Below, piece after piece: positions 51,062 to 58,962 of a stretch of DNA of 64,000 nucleotides. The DNA is from JBAYSY01 sp041675885 (GTDB taxonomy: Bacteria > Pseudomonadota > Alphaproteobacteria > Rhodobacterales > Rhodobacteraceae). A program made the position numbers and the translations under genes. Each line of letters starts with the position of its first letter. Within the stretch, counting starts at the first letter, position 1. Where the stretch lies: contig JBAYSY010000001.1 in assembly GCA_041675885.1 (NCBI GenBank), positions 95,619 through 159,618 of the forward strand, given 5' to 3'. The notes beneath the pieces are model-generated. The model worked only from the letters and a program-made list of their open reading frames with translations, was not told the DNA's origin and did no database searches.

Positions 51062-51216
51062 AGAGACCGTTTGACAATTCCACTCCACCGCACATCTGAC
51101 GCGGTTTTCTGCGCTTGCCCAGGCTCATGTGCATTGAGCACACTCCGCTCGTCGCCTGCGGCGACCCCGAAAACCACACCACCTGCCGCGCCGGAGCGAA
51201 TTCTCGAACGGTCTCT
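51062..51216. repeat. Short element with 19-base terminal inverted repeats
   Basis: AGAGACCGTTTGACAATTC (51062-51080) and its near reverse complement GAATTCTCGAACGGTCTCT (51198-51216) match at 17 of 19 positions and enclose 117 bases. The right arm abuts the FAD oxidoreductase stop. The arm core AGAGACCGTTCGA also builds the hairpin at 20614-20648. It lies between convergent genes and may be a small MITE-like element or a bidirectional terminator. Confidence 0.6.
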
Positions 51217-52397
51217 CAGACCACCGCGCGTTCCGGAAAGGGGCGGCCTTCCAGCACCCGCTCCACCCCGAGGTCGCTCAGGTCGATCGTGCCGTAACGC
51301 CCGTCAAGGATCGCCTCGGCCAGCCCGCGCCCCACCGCCGGGGCCTGCTGAAGCCCGTGGCCGGAAAAACCGTTCATCAGGTAAAGCCCGGGGCAGCCCG
51401 GATGCGCCCCGAGAACCGCGTTCTGGTCGAGTGTGTTGTAGTCGTAATGCCCGGCCCAGGACCGCACCACCTTCACCGCGTCGAACCCCTCCGAACGTTC
51501 GTAAAGCCGGGGCCAGATCATCTCCTCGAACAGGTGGTGGTCGGGCTCGAAGTCGTCGGCGTCGCAGGGCCCGTCATCCTCGGGCACGATCCCGGCGATC
51601 CACTGGCCGTGCTCGGGGCGCAGGTAATAGCCGAGGTGATCGACCAGGAGCGGCGCCTCCGGGTGGCGGGCGTTGGGCGCGTCGAGCACGAAGACGGTGC
51701 GCTTGCGCGGCTCGACCGGAAGATCGAGCCCGGCCATCCGCATCACCCCCGCCGCGCGGGTTCCGGCGGCATTCACCACCACGCCGCAGCCGATGCGTTC
51801 GCCCGAGGTCAGCCGCACCCCGGCGATCCGGCCCGCCACAAGGTCGATCCCGGTCACCCGGCCGGTCAGGAACCCGGCCCCCTGCCGCCGCGCCGCGCTG
51901 CGGAAGCCCGCCAGCAGCCCCATGTTGTCGAACCAGCCCTCGTCGCGCGGGCCGAAGGAACCGGCGGCGATATCGGCGGTGTTCATCCAGGGCCAGCGGG
52001 CGGCGATCCCGTCGGGGGTCAGAACCTCGGTCGCGGCGCCGTGGTCGCGCTGCATCGCCGCCACCTCCTGCATGACCCGCGCGCCCCCGGCGCTGCCAGC
52101 AAGGAACAGGTAGCCGTTTTCCTTCAGGCCAAGGTCGCCCGCGCCCTCCTCCAGCCCCAGCTCGGCGCCGAAATCGCGAATGAACCGCACCCCGAAGCGC
52201 GAGATTTCCACGTTCACCGGGTTGGTGAACTGCTGGCGCACCGAGGCAACCGAAAGCGCGGTGGCAGCCCGGGCATGGGTCGGATCCATCTCGACCACCA
52301 GCACCCTGAGGCCGGGCCGGGCGCGGGTCAGCCAATACGCGACCGAGGCCCCCATGACCGCCCCTCCGATCACCACAACGTCGCGGGTCTGTTCCAT
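51216..52397 (-). CDS. FAD-dependent oxidoreductase (DAO family)
   Basis: A 393-residue flavoenzyme of the D-amino-acid oxidase/sarcosine oxidase class. The FAD-binding DVVVIGGAVMGASVAYWLTR with VLVVEMDPTHARAATALS is at the start, and VVVNAAGTRAAGVMRMAG near residue 220 and the C-terminal GLYLMNGFSGHGLQQAPAVG complete the domain. It would oxidise an amino acid or amine in the cytoplasm. It stands convergent with the anion transporter and shares the gap to the LuxR-type gene with a possible promoter. Substrate unknown. Confidence 0.92.
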   Translation of the reverse strand: MEQTRDVVVIGGAVMGASVAYWLTRARPGLRVLVVEMDPTHARAATALSVASVRQQFTNPVNVEISRFGVRFIRDFGAELGLEEGAGDLGLKENGYLFLAGSAGGARVMQEVAAMQRDHGAATEVLTPDGIAARWPWMNTADIAAGSFGPRDEGWFDNMGLLAGFRSAARRQGAGFLTGRVTGIDLVAGRIAGVRLTSGERIGCGVVVNAAGTRAAGVMRMAGLDLPVEPRKRTVFVLDAPNARHPEAPLLVDHLGYYLRPEHGQWIAGIVPEDDGPCDADDFEPDHHLFEEMIWPRLYERSEGFDAVKVVRSWAGHYDYNTLDQNAVLGAHPGCPGLYLMNGFSGHGLQQAPAVGRGLAEAILDGRYGTIDLSDLGVERVLEGRPFPERAVV

Positions 52398-52519
52398 CCT
52401 TGCCTCACCGGAAGATCGGGGCGATCCGCGCTCGACAGAGCGGGGGCCATACGGCTATTAACCGCAGCGGAACGAGGGTTTCAAGGCCGCGCGGATCGCC
52501 CGCCCGGCGCGGGGGTGCG

Positions 52520-53290
52520 GTGACGGATATTCTGACCCATCTGCAACGGATCGCCGAGGCACGCCGCCCGGAAGACCTCTGGGCGCTGCTTCTCGCGCGG
52601 ATGGCGGGGTATGGCTTTGACCGGGTGGACTACGGGTTCACCCGGTTTCTCAGCGGCGGTTCGATCGGCGACAGGCGGGATGTGGTGTTTCTGTCGAACC
52701 ACCGGCGCCCCGGCCTTGCCGCCGGGATCGGGGCCGGGTCCGGAATCGAATTCCTGATACGCACGCCCATGTTCCGCTGGGTCAGCCGCAACACCGGCGC
52801 CTGTTCCTGGCGCTGGGCGGTCGAGCAGCGGGCGGCGGGGATGCTGAGCGCGGACGAAATCGCGGCGATGGACCAGGCGCGGCAGATGGGGCAGCTTGCG
52901 GGCTATTCGCTGGGCTTTGCCGAACTGTCACCACGGGCCGGGGGCGCGATGGGGCTGACCGCGCGCCCGGGGCTGGATCAGGATGCGGTGGACGCAATCT
53001 GGGAACGGCAGGGGGCGGAAATCCTGGCGATCTGCAACATGACCCATCTGCGCATCACCCATATGCCGCTTCCGGTCGACCGCCCCCCGCTCAGCCCGCG
53101 CCAGCGCGAGGCGCTGGAATGGGTGGCCGGGGGCAAGACCATGCAGGACATCGCGCAGATCATGGGCATCTCGCCCGCGATGGTCGAAAAGCACCTGCGG
53201 CTGGCGCGGACGGCGCTGGACGTGGAGACCACGGCCCATGCCGTGGCGAAGGCCACGATGCTGAACCACATCTTCGCCGGAGCGGCCTGA
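52520..53290 (+). CDS. LuxR-family regulator with autoinducer-binding-like domain
   Basis: A 256-residue regulator. The N-terminal 170 residues resemble an autoinducer-binding domain (RMAGYGFDRVDYGFTRFL, SGIEFLIRTPMFRWVSRN) though the classical W/Y/D ligand residues are not all clear. The C-terminal GerE-type HTH is LSPRQREALEWVAGGKTMQD and ISPAMVEKHLRLARTALDVE. GTG 52520 begins the sequence of plausible length. No luxI gene is nearby, so it is a LuxR solo. It lies divergent from the FAD oxidoreductase and may control it; the inference rests on position only. Confidence 0.87.
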   Translation: MTDILTHLQRIAEARRPEDLWALLLARMAGYGFDRVDYGFTRFLSGGSIGDRRDVVFLSNHRRPGLAAGIGAGSGIEFLIRTPMFRWVSRNTGACSWRWAVEQRAAGMLSADEIAAMDQARQMGQLAGYSLGFAELSPRAGGAMGLTARPGLDQDAVDAIWERQGAEILAICNMTHLRITHMPLPVDRPPLSPRQREALEWVAGGKTMQDIAQIMGISPAMVEKHLRLARTALDVETTAHAVAKATMLNHIFAGAA

Positions 53291-53427
53291 CCCCAACGGT
53301 CCGGGCGCTTCCCGTAGCCGCCCTTCCGCGGTTTCCGGCTTGCGCGCCCCGTGTCGCGGCGCCGCTCCGCGTCCCGTGCCAGTGCTCCGTTCCCGGCCTC
53401 GCTGCGGTCGTACGCTGTATGGCGAAC

Positions 53428-53617
53428 CGCCCCTATGCCCCGACGCGCGCCCGTCCTGCGGACGGCCCCATCCCCGGTGCGCTTCCTGAACCACGGGCAA
53501 TCCCCCATGCCCAAACGCGCTTCCCGCACAACGGACGGTTCCCCATGCCCCGGCGTGTTTTCTGCCCGGCCGATAGCCCCATGCCCCGGCGCACCTCCTG
53601 CACAGCCGAAGGCCCCC
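53428..53617. repeat. Degenerate 35-38-base tandem repeats after the LuxR gene
   Basis: Units beginning CCC(C/T)ATGCCCC occur at about 53430, 53466, 53502, 53541 and 53577, spaced 35-38 bases, each continuing with GGCGCG-like and TCCTGC-like blocks. Spacing is not a multiple of three, so this is not a coding repeat. The rest of the 342-base gap 53291-53632 is GC-rich with no recognised gene. Confidence 0.65.
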
Positions 53618-53632
53618 GGCGCCCTGACCTGC

Positions 53633-54646
53633 TCAGGCACTGCGCACCAGCGGGCCGGGTTCCGCCGCCATGGCGGCCCCGGGCACCGGCTGCACCGGCT
53701 GCGGCGGCGAGGCTTGCGGCGGAGGTTTCGGCGGGGCGGGTCCGGCGGCGGCCTCGGCCAGGACACCTTCGGCCAGTTGCGCGGCGCCGTGCAGCCGCAG
53801 CGCGCGGTGGCCACGGTGCTGGCCCAGCCTTGCCTCGGCCAGTCCCTGCCCCCCGCTGCTTTCGACCGTGATCCGGTCGGGCCCGGCGGGGCCGAGATGC
53901 AGCACCGCGCCGGGTACGAGCGCCGTCACCTGCGCCAGCGGCAGCCGCAACCGGCAGAGCACCGCGGTCAGCGGCACTTCTGCCCGATCGACCACCGCGG
54001 CAAGCCGGTCGGCCCAGTCCTGCCCGGCCCCGGCCATCCGGTCGCGGGCCGGGGCCGGCACCGCCCCGCCGCCTTCGGGCAGGGCGAGGATCGCACTGCC
54101 CTCACGCACGCCGCCGATCCCGGCCGTGGCGCGCAACACCTGATAGGGCAGGTCTTCGAGCAGCAGGCCGAGCGGGCGCGGATCGGGCAGAAAGCCGCTG
54201 TAGCACCAGCCGCCGGGTGCTGGCGCGCCCCCCGCGGCCCCTGCCGCCGTCGCATAGGCCGCAAGCGCCCGGTCGATCACCCCCACCATCATGGCCGCAT
54301 CGGTGCGCGTCGGCCGCCGGGGCGGTGGGTCGCCCGGCGTGACCTGCCCGACGGTCTGCACCTCGACCAGCGCGGCGGCGAGGCCGGGCGAAAAGGCCAC
54401 AAGCCCAAGCCCGCCCCCCGGGCTTTCCAGCAGGGCGATCAGCCCGAGGTCGGGCATCAGTTCCAGCAGTTCGGCAAGCGACATCCGCCCTTCCCGCACC
54501 GGGGGGATGTCGAGCATCAGCCCGGTTTCGTCCCGCGCCGCGCGGGCCAGCGCCACCTGCCAGAGCCGCGCCGCGCCGCTGTCCTGTGGCGGCGCCCCGG
54601 CCCGTGCCGCGCCGATCTTTCGCCTTATGATCCCGTGATCCGCCAT
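53633..54646 (-). CDS. FliM/FliN-like protein with SpoA domain
   Basis: A 337-residue protein. The C-terminal half holds a SpoA (FliN/FliM C-terminal) domain: PLTAVLCRLRLPLAQVTALV, GAVLHLGPAGPDRITVESSG and QGLAEARLGQHRGHRALRL, as in flagellar switch or type III secretion C-ring proteins. The N-terminal 170 residues resemble the FliM middle region more loosely. The last 60 residues are a Pro/Ala-rich tail. Stand-alone copies outside flagellar loci are known in Rhodobacterales; here no other flagellar gene is visible. AT-rich DNA at 54690-54790 precedes it and may hold its promoter. Confidence 0.75.
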   Translation of the reverse strand: MADHGIIRRKIGAARAGAPPQDSGAARLWQVALARAARDETGLMLDIPPVREGRMSLAELLELMPDLGLIALLESPGGGLGLVAFSPGLAAALVEVQTVGQVTPGDPPPRRPTRTDAAMMVGVIDRALAAYATAAGAAGGAPAPGGWCYSGFLPDPRPLGLLLEDLPYQVLRATAGIGGVREGSAILALPEGGGAVPAPARDRMAGAGQDWADRLAAVVDRAEVPLTAVLCRLRLPLAQVTALVPGAVLHLGPAGPDRITVESSGGQGLAEARLGQHRGHRALRLHGAAQLAEGVLAEAAAGPAPPKPPPQASPPQPVQPVPGAAMAAEPGPLVRSA

Positions 54647-54798
54647 TTCTGCCGATTCCGCCTGACCCGCCCAGCATGGCAGCGCGATCTTAACGGCAGG
54701 TTACCGCCACCACGGATTCAGGCAGAACCAAAAAATCAGGAATAGCGAAGCAAAATAAATATATTACGCCGAAAACTTCAGAGATCGCATGAAGTCCG

Positions 54799-55632
54799 TC
54801 ACCCCTCCGGCACCTGCGCCAGAACCTCCAGCGCCGCGGCATGGATCGCGGGATTCGCCGCCGCCAGCACCCGCCCGCCGTGATGCGCCGGGCCGCCGCG
54901 CCAGTCGGTCACCAGACCGCCCGCCGCCTCGATCACCGCGATCGGCGCCTGCACGTCATAGGGGTGCAGCCCGGCCTCGACCACCAGGTCGATCTGGCCC
55001 GAGGCGATCAGCGCATAGGCGTAGCAATCAAGCCCGTAGCGGGTCAGTTTTACCCGGCGGCTGAGGTCGTGGAATCCCCCCGTCTCCAGCGCGGTGCCCA
55101 CTTCGGGCATGGTGGTGAACAGGATTGCCTGATCCAGCGGCCGGGGTCCGCGCGCCGCCAGAACCCGCCGCCCGGCCGGGCCGGTGACGCTGGCACGGCC
55201 GAGACCGCCCTCGAACCGCTCGCCGATATAGGGCTGGTCGATCAGCCCGTAGAGCGGCCCCTTCGCATCGGAAAGCGCGATCAGCACCCCCCAGGTCGGC
55301 GCGCCCGAGAGGAACGACCGCGTGCCGTCGATCGGATCGAGCACCCATGTCAGCCCGCTTTCGCCCGCCTGCCCGGCCAGTTCCTCGCCCAGAATCCCGT
55401 CTTGCGGGCGGCGCCGCGCCAGCACCGCGCGCATCGCGGCCTCGGATTCGCGGTCGGCCACGGTCACCGGGTCGAAGCCCTGCGCCAGCTTGTTCTCGGC
55501 ATCGAGCCCAATGCGGCGGAAATGCCGCAGGGTCGCCACCCGCGCGGCGTCGGCCATTTCGGCCGCCACCGCGACGATCTCCTCGGCCTCCGGCCCCGCG
55601 ATCCGCGTCATTCCCGCCCCCATGCGAAGCAT
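54799..55632 (-). CDS. hisN: Inositol-monophosphatase-family phosphatase, probable histidinol-phosphatase
   Basis: A 277-residue Mg-dependent phosphatase. The metal motifs are GEELAGQAGESG (Glu), WVLDPIDGTRSFLSG (Asp-x-Asp-Gly-Thr) and LHPYDVQAPIAVIEAAGG. In Rhodobacterales this type (HisN) serves the histidinol-phosphate step of histidine synthesis, rather than acting on inositol; the assignment rests on length and motif order. ATG 55632 gives an 8-residue extension before MTRIAG; ATG 55611, preceded by GGGGGCGGGA, is an equally good start. It is next to an XRE regulator gene with a 42-base gap. Confidence 0.82.
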   Translation of the reverse strand: MLRMGAGMTRIAGPEAEEIVAVAAEMADAARVATLRHFRRIGLDAENKLAQGFDPVTVADRESEAAMRAVLARRRPQDGILGEELAGQAGESGLTWVLDPIDGTRSFLSGAPTWGVLIALSDAKGPLYGLIDQPYIGERFEGGLGRASVTGPAGRRVLAARGPRPLDQAILFTTMPEVGTALETGGFHDLSRRVKLTRYGLDCYAYALIASGQIDLVVEAGLHPYDVQAPIAVIEAAGGLVTDWRGGPAHHGGRVLAAANPAIHAAALEVLAQVPEG

Positions 55633-55674
55633 GGCCCTGCGCTAGCGCGGCGGGGCGGCCGGGTCAAGCGGCGG

Positions 55675-56031
55675 TCAGGCGGCCGCTTCGCCCAGCACCC
55701 GCGCGAGTTCGAACAGGCGGCGGCGCTGCGCCTCGGGGATGGTGTAATAGGCGCGGACCAGTTCCATCGCCTCCTTGTCGCCAAGGATATCGGCCCCGAC
55801 GGTATCCTCGGTCACGTCGAGCCCCTCGAAGAAGAAACCGATCGAGACATCGAGCGTGCGGGCGATGTCGTAAAGCCGCGAGGCGCTGACCCGGTTCATG
55901 CCGGTCTCGTATTTCTGGATCTGCTGGAACTTGATACCAACCTTGTCGGCCAGTTGCTGCTGGGTCATCCCCACCATCCAGCGGCGGTGGCGGATACGCT
56001 TGCCGACATGGGCGTCAACCGGATGCTTCAT
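55675..56031 (-). CDS. XRE-family transcriptional regulator
   Basis: A 118-residue regulator of the type common in alphaproteobacteria. It starts MKHPVDAHVGKRIRHRRWMV and the helix-turn-helix is GMTQQQLADKVGIKFQQIQK, then YETGMNRVSASRLYDIARTL; a short C-terminal region (FFFEGLDVTEDTVGADILGD) ends the protein. ATG 56031 has GGGAGACAG upstream; an upstream start is less likely. It is divergent from the quinone oxidoreductase across a 390-base gap with several palindromes that may be its targets. The regulated genes are not known. Confidence 0.9.
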   Translation of the reverse strand: MKHPVDAHVGKRIRHRRWMVGMTQQQLADKVGIKFQQIQKYETGMNRVSASRLYDIARTLDVSIGFFFEGLDVTEDTVGADILGDKEAMELVRAYYTIPEAQRRRLFELARVLGEAAA

Positions 56032-56421
56032 ATTCTGTCTCCCCTGGGCGTCTTTCCCGCGCGGAACGTCGTTGGCCTGTGCCTGCACCCCACCATTTAT
56101 GCAGGTATCGTGCCAATATAACCGGGACGGGGAAAATTTCCGCTTTTTCACAGGATTACCGCGAAAAACATTCTTGACGCAAGGTCAGGCGCGCGGGAAA
56201 GCGCCGCAACCATACGTGCCGCCGCGTCAGGTTTACTCCACCACAGGCTGTGGCCGGTCCTGCCGCGTAACCGGGGTTCTCTTTCCGCAAGGCGCCTTGC
56301 AATTTGCAAAGGCGCGCGCCGGGGCGGACTTCCGAAATTGCAAAGTCCGGGCCGCGAACTCTGGCCCCCGGCGCCGCGCCGCGCTAGCGTCCCGCGCGGA
56401 CGGCAACGGGGGGAGAAGATC
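56032..56421. other. 390-base divergent intergenic region with paired palindromes
   Basis: This gap between the XRE gene and the quinone oxidoreductase gene holds no coding sequence that I can support. It contains the palindrome GCAAGGCGCCTTGC at 56287-56300 and two similar dyads, GCCTTGCAATTTGCAAAGGC (56294-56313) and GGACTT-N11-AAGTCC (56326-56348). AT-rich DNA with TATATT-like elements lies nearer the XRE gene (56090-56160) and may be its promoter. Confidence 0.6.
56287..56348. promoter_or_regulatory. Tandem candidate operators near the quinone oxidoreductase gene
   Basis: Two adjacent dyads, GCCTTGCAATTTGCAAAGGC at 56294-56313 and GGACTTCCGAAATTGCAAAG plus TCC at 56326-56348, share an AATT(T)GCAAAG half. 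Such TTTGCAAA-like halves are bound by RamB/ScfR-type regulators in this group. They lie 75-130 bases upstream of the ATG at 56422. Regulator not identified. Confidence 0.45.
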
Positions 56422-57387
56422 ATGCGCGCCTATCGGATCGGTGCCAGCGGCGAGGCACCGCAGCTGTGCGACATCCCCCGGCCCGAACCCGGCCGCGGCG
56501 AGGCGCTGGTCCGCATCCATGCCTGCGGGCTCAACTTCGCCGATCTGCTGATGATCGAGGGCCGGTATCAGGAGCGCCCCGACCCGCCCTTCACCCTGGG
56601 GATGGAGGTCGCGGGCACCGTCGAGGCGCTGGGGCCGGGCGCGGCGGGCCCCGCGCCGGGCAGCCGGGTCATGGCCTATGTCGGGCGGGGCGGACTGGCC
56701 GATTACGGCGTGTTCCCGGCGGCGCGCTGCCTGCCCATTCCCGATGCCATGCCCCATGAGCACGCCGCCGCCTTTCCGATCGCCTATGGCACCAGCCATC
56801 TGGCGCTGGCGCACCGGGCCGGGCTGCAACCCGGCGAGACGCTTCTGGTGACCGGCGCGGCCGGGGGCGTGGGGCTGACGGCGGTCGAGATCGGCAAGCG
56901 GATCGGCGCGCGGGTGATCGCCTGCGCGCGGGGCGAGGGCCGGCTGGCCGCCGCCCGCGCCGCCGGGGCCGATCACCTGATCGACAGCACCACCGCCGAC
57001 CTGCGGGCCGAGGTCAAGGCGCTGGGCGGCGCCGATGTGGTCTACGACCCGGTGGGGGGCGACACCTTCATGGCCGCGTTGCGCGCCACCCGGCCCGAGG
57101 GGCGGCTGATCCCCATCGGCTTTGCGGGCGGCGAAGTGCCGCGGATCCCGGCCAACCTGCTTTTGGTGAAGAACCTGACGGTGATCGGGCTTTACTGGGG
57201 CGGCTATGCCGGGTTCCGCCCGGAAGTGCTGGGCGAAAGCCTTGCCACCCTGCTGGGCTGGTATGCCGGAGGCGGGCTGGCCCCGCATGTCAGCCACCGG
57301 CTGCCGCTTGAACGGGCCGCCGAGGCGCTGGCGCTTTTGCGCGAACGGAAATCCACCGGCAAGGTGGTGGTGCTCATGGCGGGCTGA
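56422..57387 (+). CDS. NADPH:quinone oxidoreductase family protein
   Basis: A 321-residue medium-chain (zinc-free) quinone reductase. It starts MRAYRIGASGEAPQLCDIPR and has the family blocks ACGLNFADLLMIEGRYQERP, TLGMEVAGTVEALGPG and the cofactor loop ETLLVTGAAGGVGLTAVEIG, with VVYDPVGGDTFMAALRATRP near the end. Members reduce quinones with NADPH, protecting against oxidative and quinone stress, though some are acyl-CoA-type reductases. ATG 56422 follows GGGGGGAGAAG. Single gene with a large upstream region. Confidence 0.9.
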   Translation: MRAYRIGASGEAPQLCDIPRPEPGRGEALVRIHACGLNFADLLMIEGRYQERPDPPFTLGMEVAGTVEALGPGAAGPAPGSRVMAYVGRGGLADYGVFPAARCLPIPDAMPHEHAAAFPIAYGTSHLALAHRAGLQPGETLLVTGAAGGVGLTAVEIGKRIGARVIACARGEGRLAAARAAGADHLIDSTTADLRAEVKALGGADVVYDPVGGDTFMAALRATRPEGRLIPIGFAGGEVPRIPANLLLVKNLTVIGLYWGGYAGFRPEVLGESLATLLGWYAGGGLAPHVSHRLPLERAAEALALLRERKSTGKVVVLMAG

Positions 57388-57530
57388 CGCGCCGCAAAGC
57401 CGCCCCCGCCGCGCAATCCCGCGCCGGTCGGCCACCCAGCGGCAATTCGCCCGGCAACGGGGCCGGAACGCTCTGGATTCCGGCGCCGTCCTGGTCCATA
57501 CGGGATACGGAACGATCCCCGGAGGTTGCC

Positions 57531-57905
57531 ATGAAATTCCTGCTTCGCCTGCTGACCTGGTGGAACGGCCAGACGCTGAACACCCAGTATCACACCTGGC
57601 GCCACGGCGTGAAGGTCGGCGAGGATGAACAGGGCAACGTCTTCTACCGCTCGCGCGATGGCAAGCGGCGCTGGGTGATCTACAACGGCGAGAGCGAGGC
57701 AAGCCGGATCAGCCCCGACTGGCACGGCTGGCTGCATCACACCTGGGACCAGCCCCCGACCGAAGCCCCGCTGAAGCGCAAGCCCTGGGAACAGCCGCAT
57801 CAGGAAAACCTGTCCGGCACCCCTGCCGCCTATGTCCCGCCCGGCTCGCTCCGCCATCCCGACCCGGTGGTGCGGCGCGACTACGAGGCCTGGCAACCCG
57901 AGTAA
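57531..57905 (+). CDS. NADH:ubiquinone oxidoreductase subunit NDUFA12
   Basis: A 124-residue accessory subunit of respiratory complex I. The family signature is WNGQTLNTQYHTWRHGVKVG, DEQGNVFYRSRDGKRRWVIY, then EASRISPDWHGWLHHTWDQP. Alphaproteobacteria carry this mitochondrial-type subunit, often beside aat and accC as here. ATG 57531 has GGAGG upstream. It is followed by the DUF2155 gene. Confidence 0.95.
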   Translation: MKFLLRLLTWWNGQTLNTQYHTWRHGVKVGEDEQGNVFYRSRDGKRRWVIYNGESEASRISPDWHGWLHHTWDQPPTEAPLKRKPWEQPHQENLSGTPAAYVPPGSLRHPDPVVRRDYEAWQPE

Positions 57906-57954
57906 TGGCCGGAAACCGGACAGAGCCGCTGCCGGGCAGGGAAACGGACGGGCG

Positions 57955-58329
57955 ATGAGCCGCGCCGCCGCCTGCCTGCTGGCCGCCGCGCTGGCGCTTT
58001 CGCCCCTCGCCGCCCCGGCGCAGGAGGTGCGCGCCGCATCCGGCGGCGTGCTGCGCTGGCTGGATACGGTGTCGGGGGTGGCGGTCGATATCGAATTGTC
58101 GCGCGGCGAATCGGCGGCGCGCGGGCGGCTGACCATGCAGCTTGATGAATGCCGCTATCCGGTTGACAACCCGTCCGCCGACGCCTTCGCCCATGTCACG
58201 ATCCGCGACCGGCTGGTGCCCGACGCGCCGGTGTTCTCGGGCTGGATGATCGCCTCCAGCCCGGCGCTTTCGGCGCTGGATCATCCGCGTTACGATGTCT
58301 GGCTGATCCGCTGCATCATCGAGGAGTAG
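57955..58329 (+). CDS. DUF2155 domain-containing exported protein
   Basis: A 124-residue protein with a signal peptide (AAACLLAAALALSPLAAPAQ) and the DUF2155 core GVLRWLDTVSGVAVDIELSR, LTMQLDECRYPVDNPSADAF and PALSALDHPRYDVWLIRC. It is expected in the periplasm; its function is unknown. It lies 49 bases after NDUFA12. Its last 40 bases overlap the end of aat on the other strand (58290-58329), which is unusual enough to note but common in compact genomes. Confidence 0.88.
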   Translation: MSRAAACLLAAALALSPLAAPAQEVRAASGGVLRWLDTVSGVAVDIELSRGESAARGRLTMQLDECRYPVDNPSADAFAHVTIRDRLVPDAPVFSGWMIASSPALSALDHPRYDVWLIRCIIEE

Positions 58330-58928
58330 CGCAGGGCCGCATAGCCCGGCGGGTCGAACCGGGCCTGTCCGCGCAGCGCGGTTTGCAGGCGGCGCAGGTA
58401 GTCGGCGCGGTCGATCTCGACCCCGCCGAGGCTTTGCAGATGCGGCGTCAGGAACTGGGTGTCGAACAGCGCAAAGCCCCCGGCCCGCAGCCGGTCCACC
58501 AGAAAGGCCAGCGCGATCTTGGACGCATCGCGGCGGCGCGAGAACATGCTTTCGCCGAAGAACGCCTGCCCCAGCGCGATGCCGTAGATGCCGCCGGTCA
58601 ATGCGCCCTCGTGGCGGATTTCCAGCGAATGGGCGTAGCCCATGCGGTGCAGATCGAGGTAAAGCGCGAAGATCGTGCCGTTGATCCAGGTCTCGTCGCG
58701 GTCGGCGCAGGCGGCGACCACTGCCGCAAAGTCGCTGTCGGTCGTCACGTCAAAGCCGCCGCGCAGGATGGTCCGCCGCAATGAGCGCGAAAGGTGGAAA
58801 CCGTCCAGCGGCAGGATGCCCCGGCGGCGCGGATCGACCCAGTGGATTTCCGGGTCGTCGCGGCTTTCCGCCATCGGGAAGATGCCCGAGGCATAGGCCT
58901 GCAACAGCAGCTCCGCGTTCAGCTGCAT
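58290..58928 (-). CDS. aat: Leucyl/phenylalanyl-tRNA-protein transferase
   Basis: A 212-residue Aat, which attaches Leu or Phe to proteins with N-terminal Arg or Lys and so sends them to ClpAP (N-end rule). It starts QLNAELLLQAYASGIFPMAE and has the conserved blocks HWVDPRRRGILPLDGFHLSR, GYAHSLEIRHEGALTGGIYG and SRRRDASKIALAFLVDRLRA. It is co-directional with accC, 34 bases downstream of it. Length is normal. Confidence 0.96.
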   Translation of the reverse strand: MQLNAELLLQAYASGIFPMAESRDDPEIHWVDPRRRGILPLDGFHLSRSLRRTILRGGFDVTTDSDFAAVVAACADRDETWINGTIFALYLDLHRMGYAHSLEIRHEGALTGGIYGIALGQAFFGESMFSRRRDASKIALAFLVDRLRAGGFALFDTQFLTPHLQSLGGVEIDRADYLRRLQTALRGQARFDPPGYAALRYSSMMQRISQTS

Positions 58929-58962
58929 TTCCGGGCGGGCGGCGGGGCCGCCCCCTTGCCCA

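Noticed and set aside
53428..53617. Possible CRISPR array
   Set aside because: Units have diverged along their whole length, lack constant repeats separated by unique spacers, and no cas gene is nearby.
52978..53814. Peptide-repeat gene on the minus strand over the tandem repeats
   Set aside because: Repeat spacing of 35-38 bases breaks the frame between units, so no constant peptide repeat would result.
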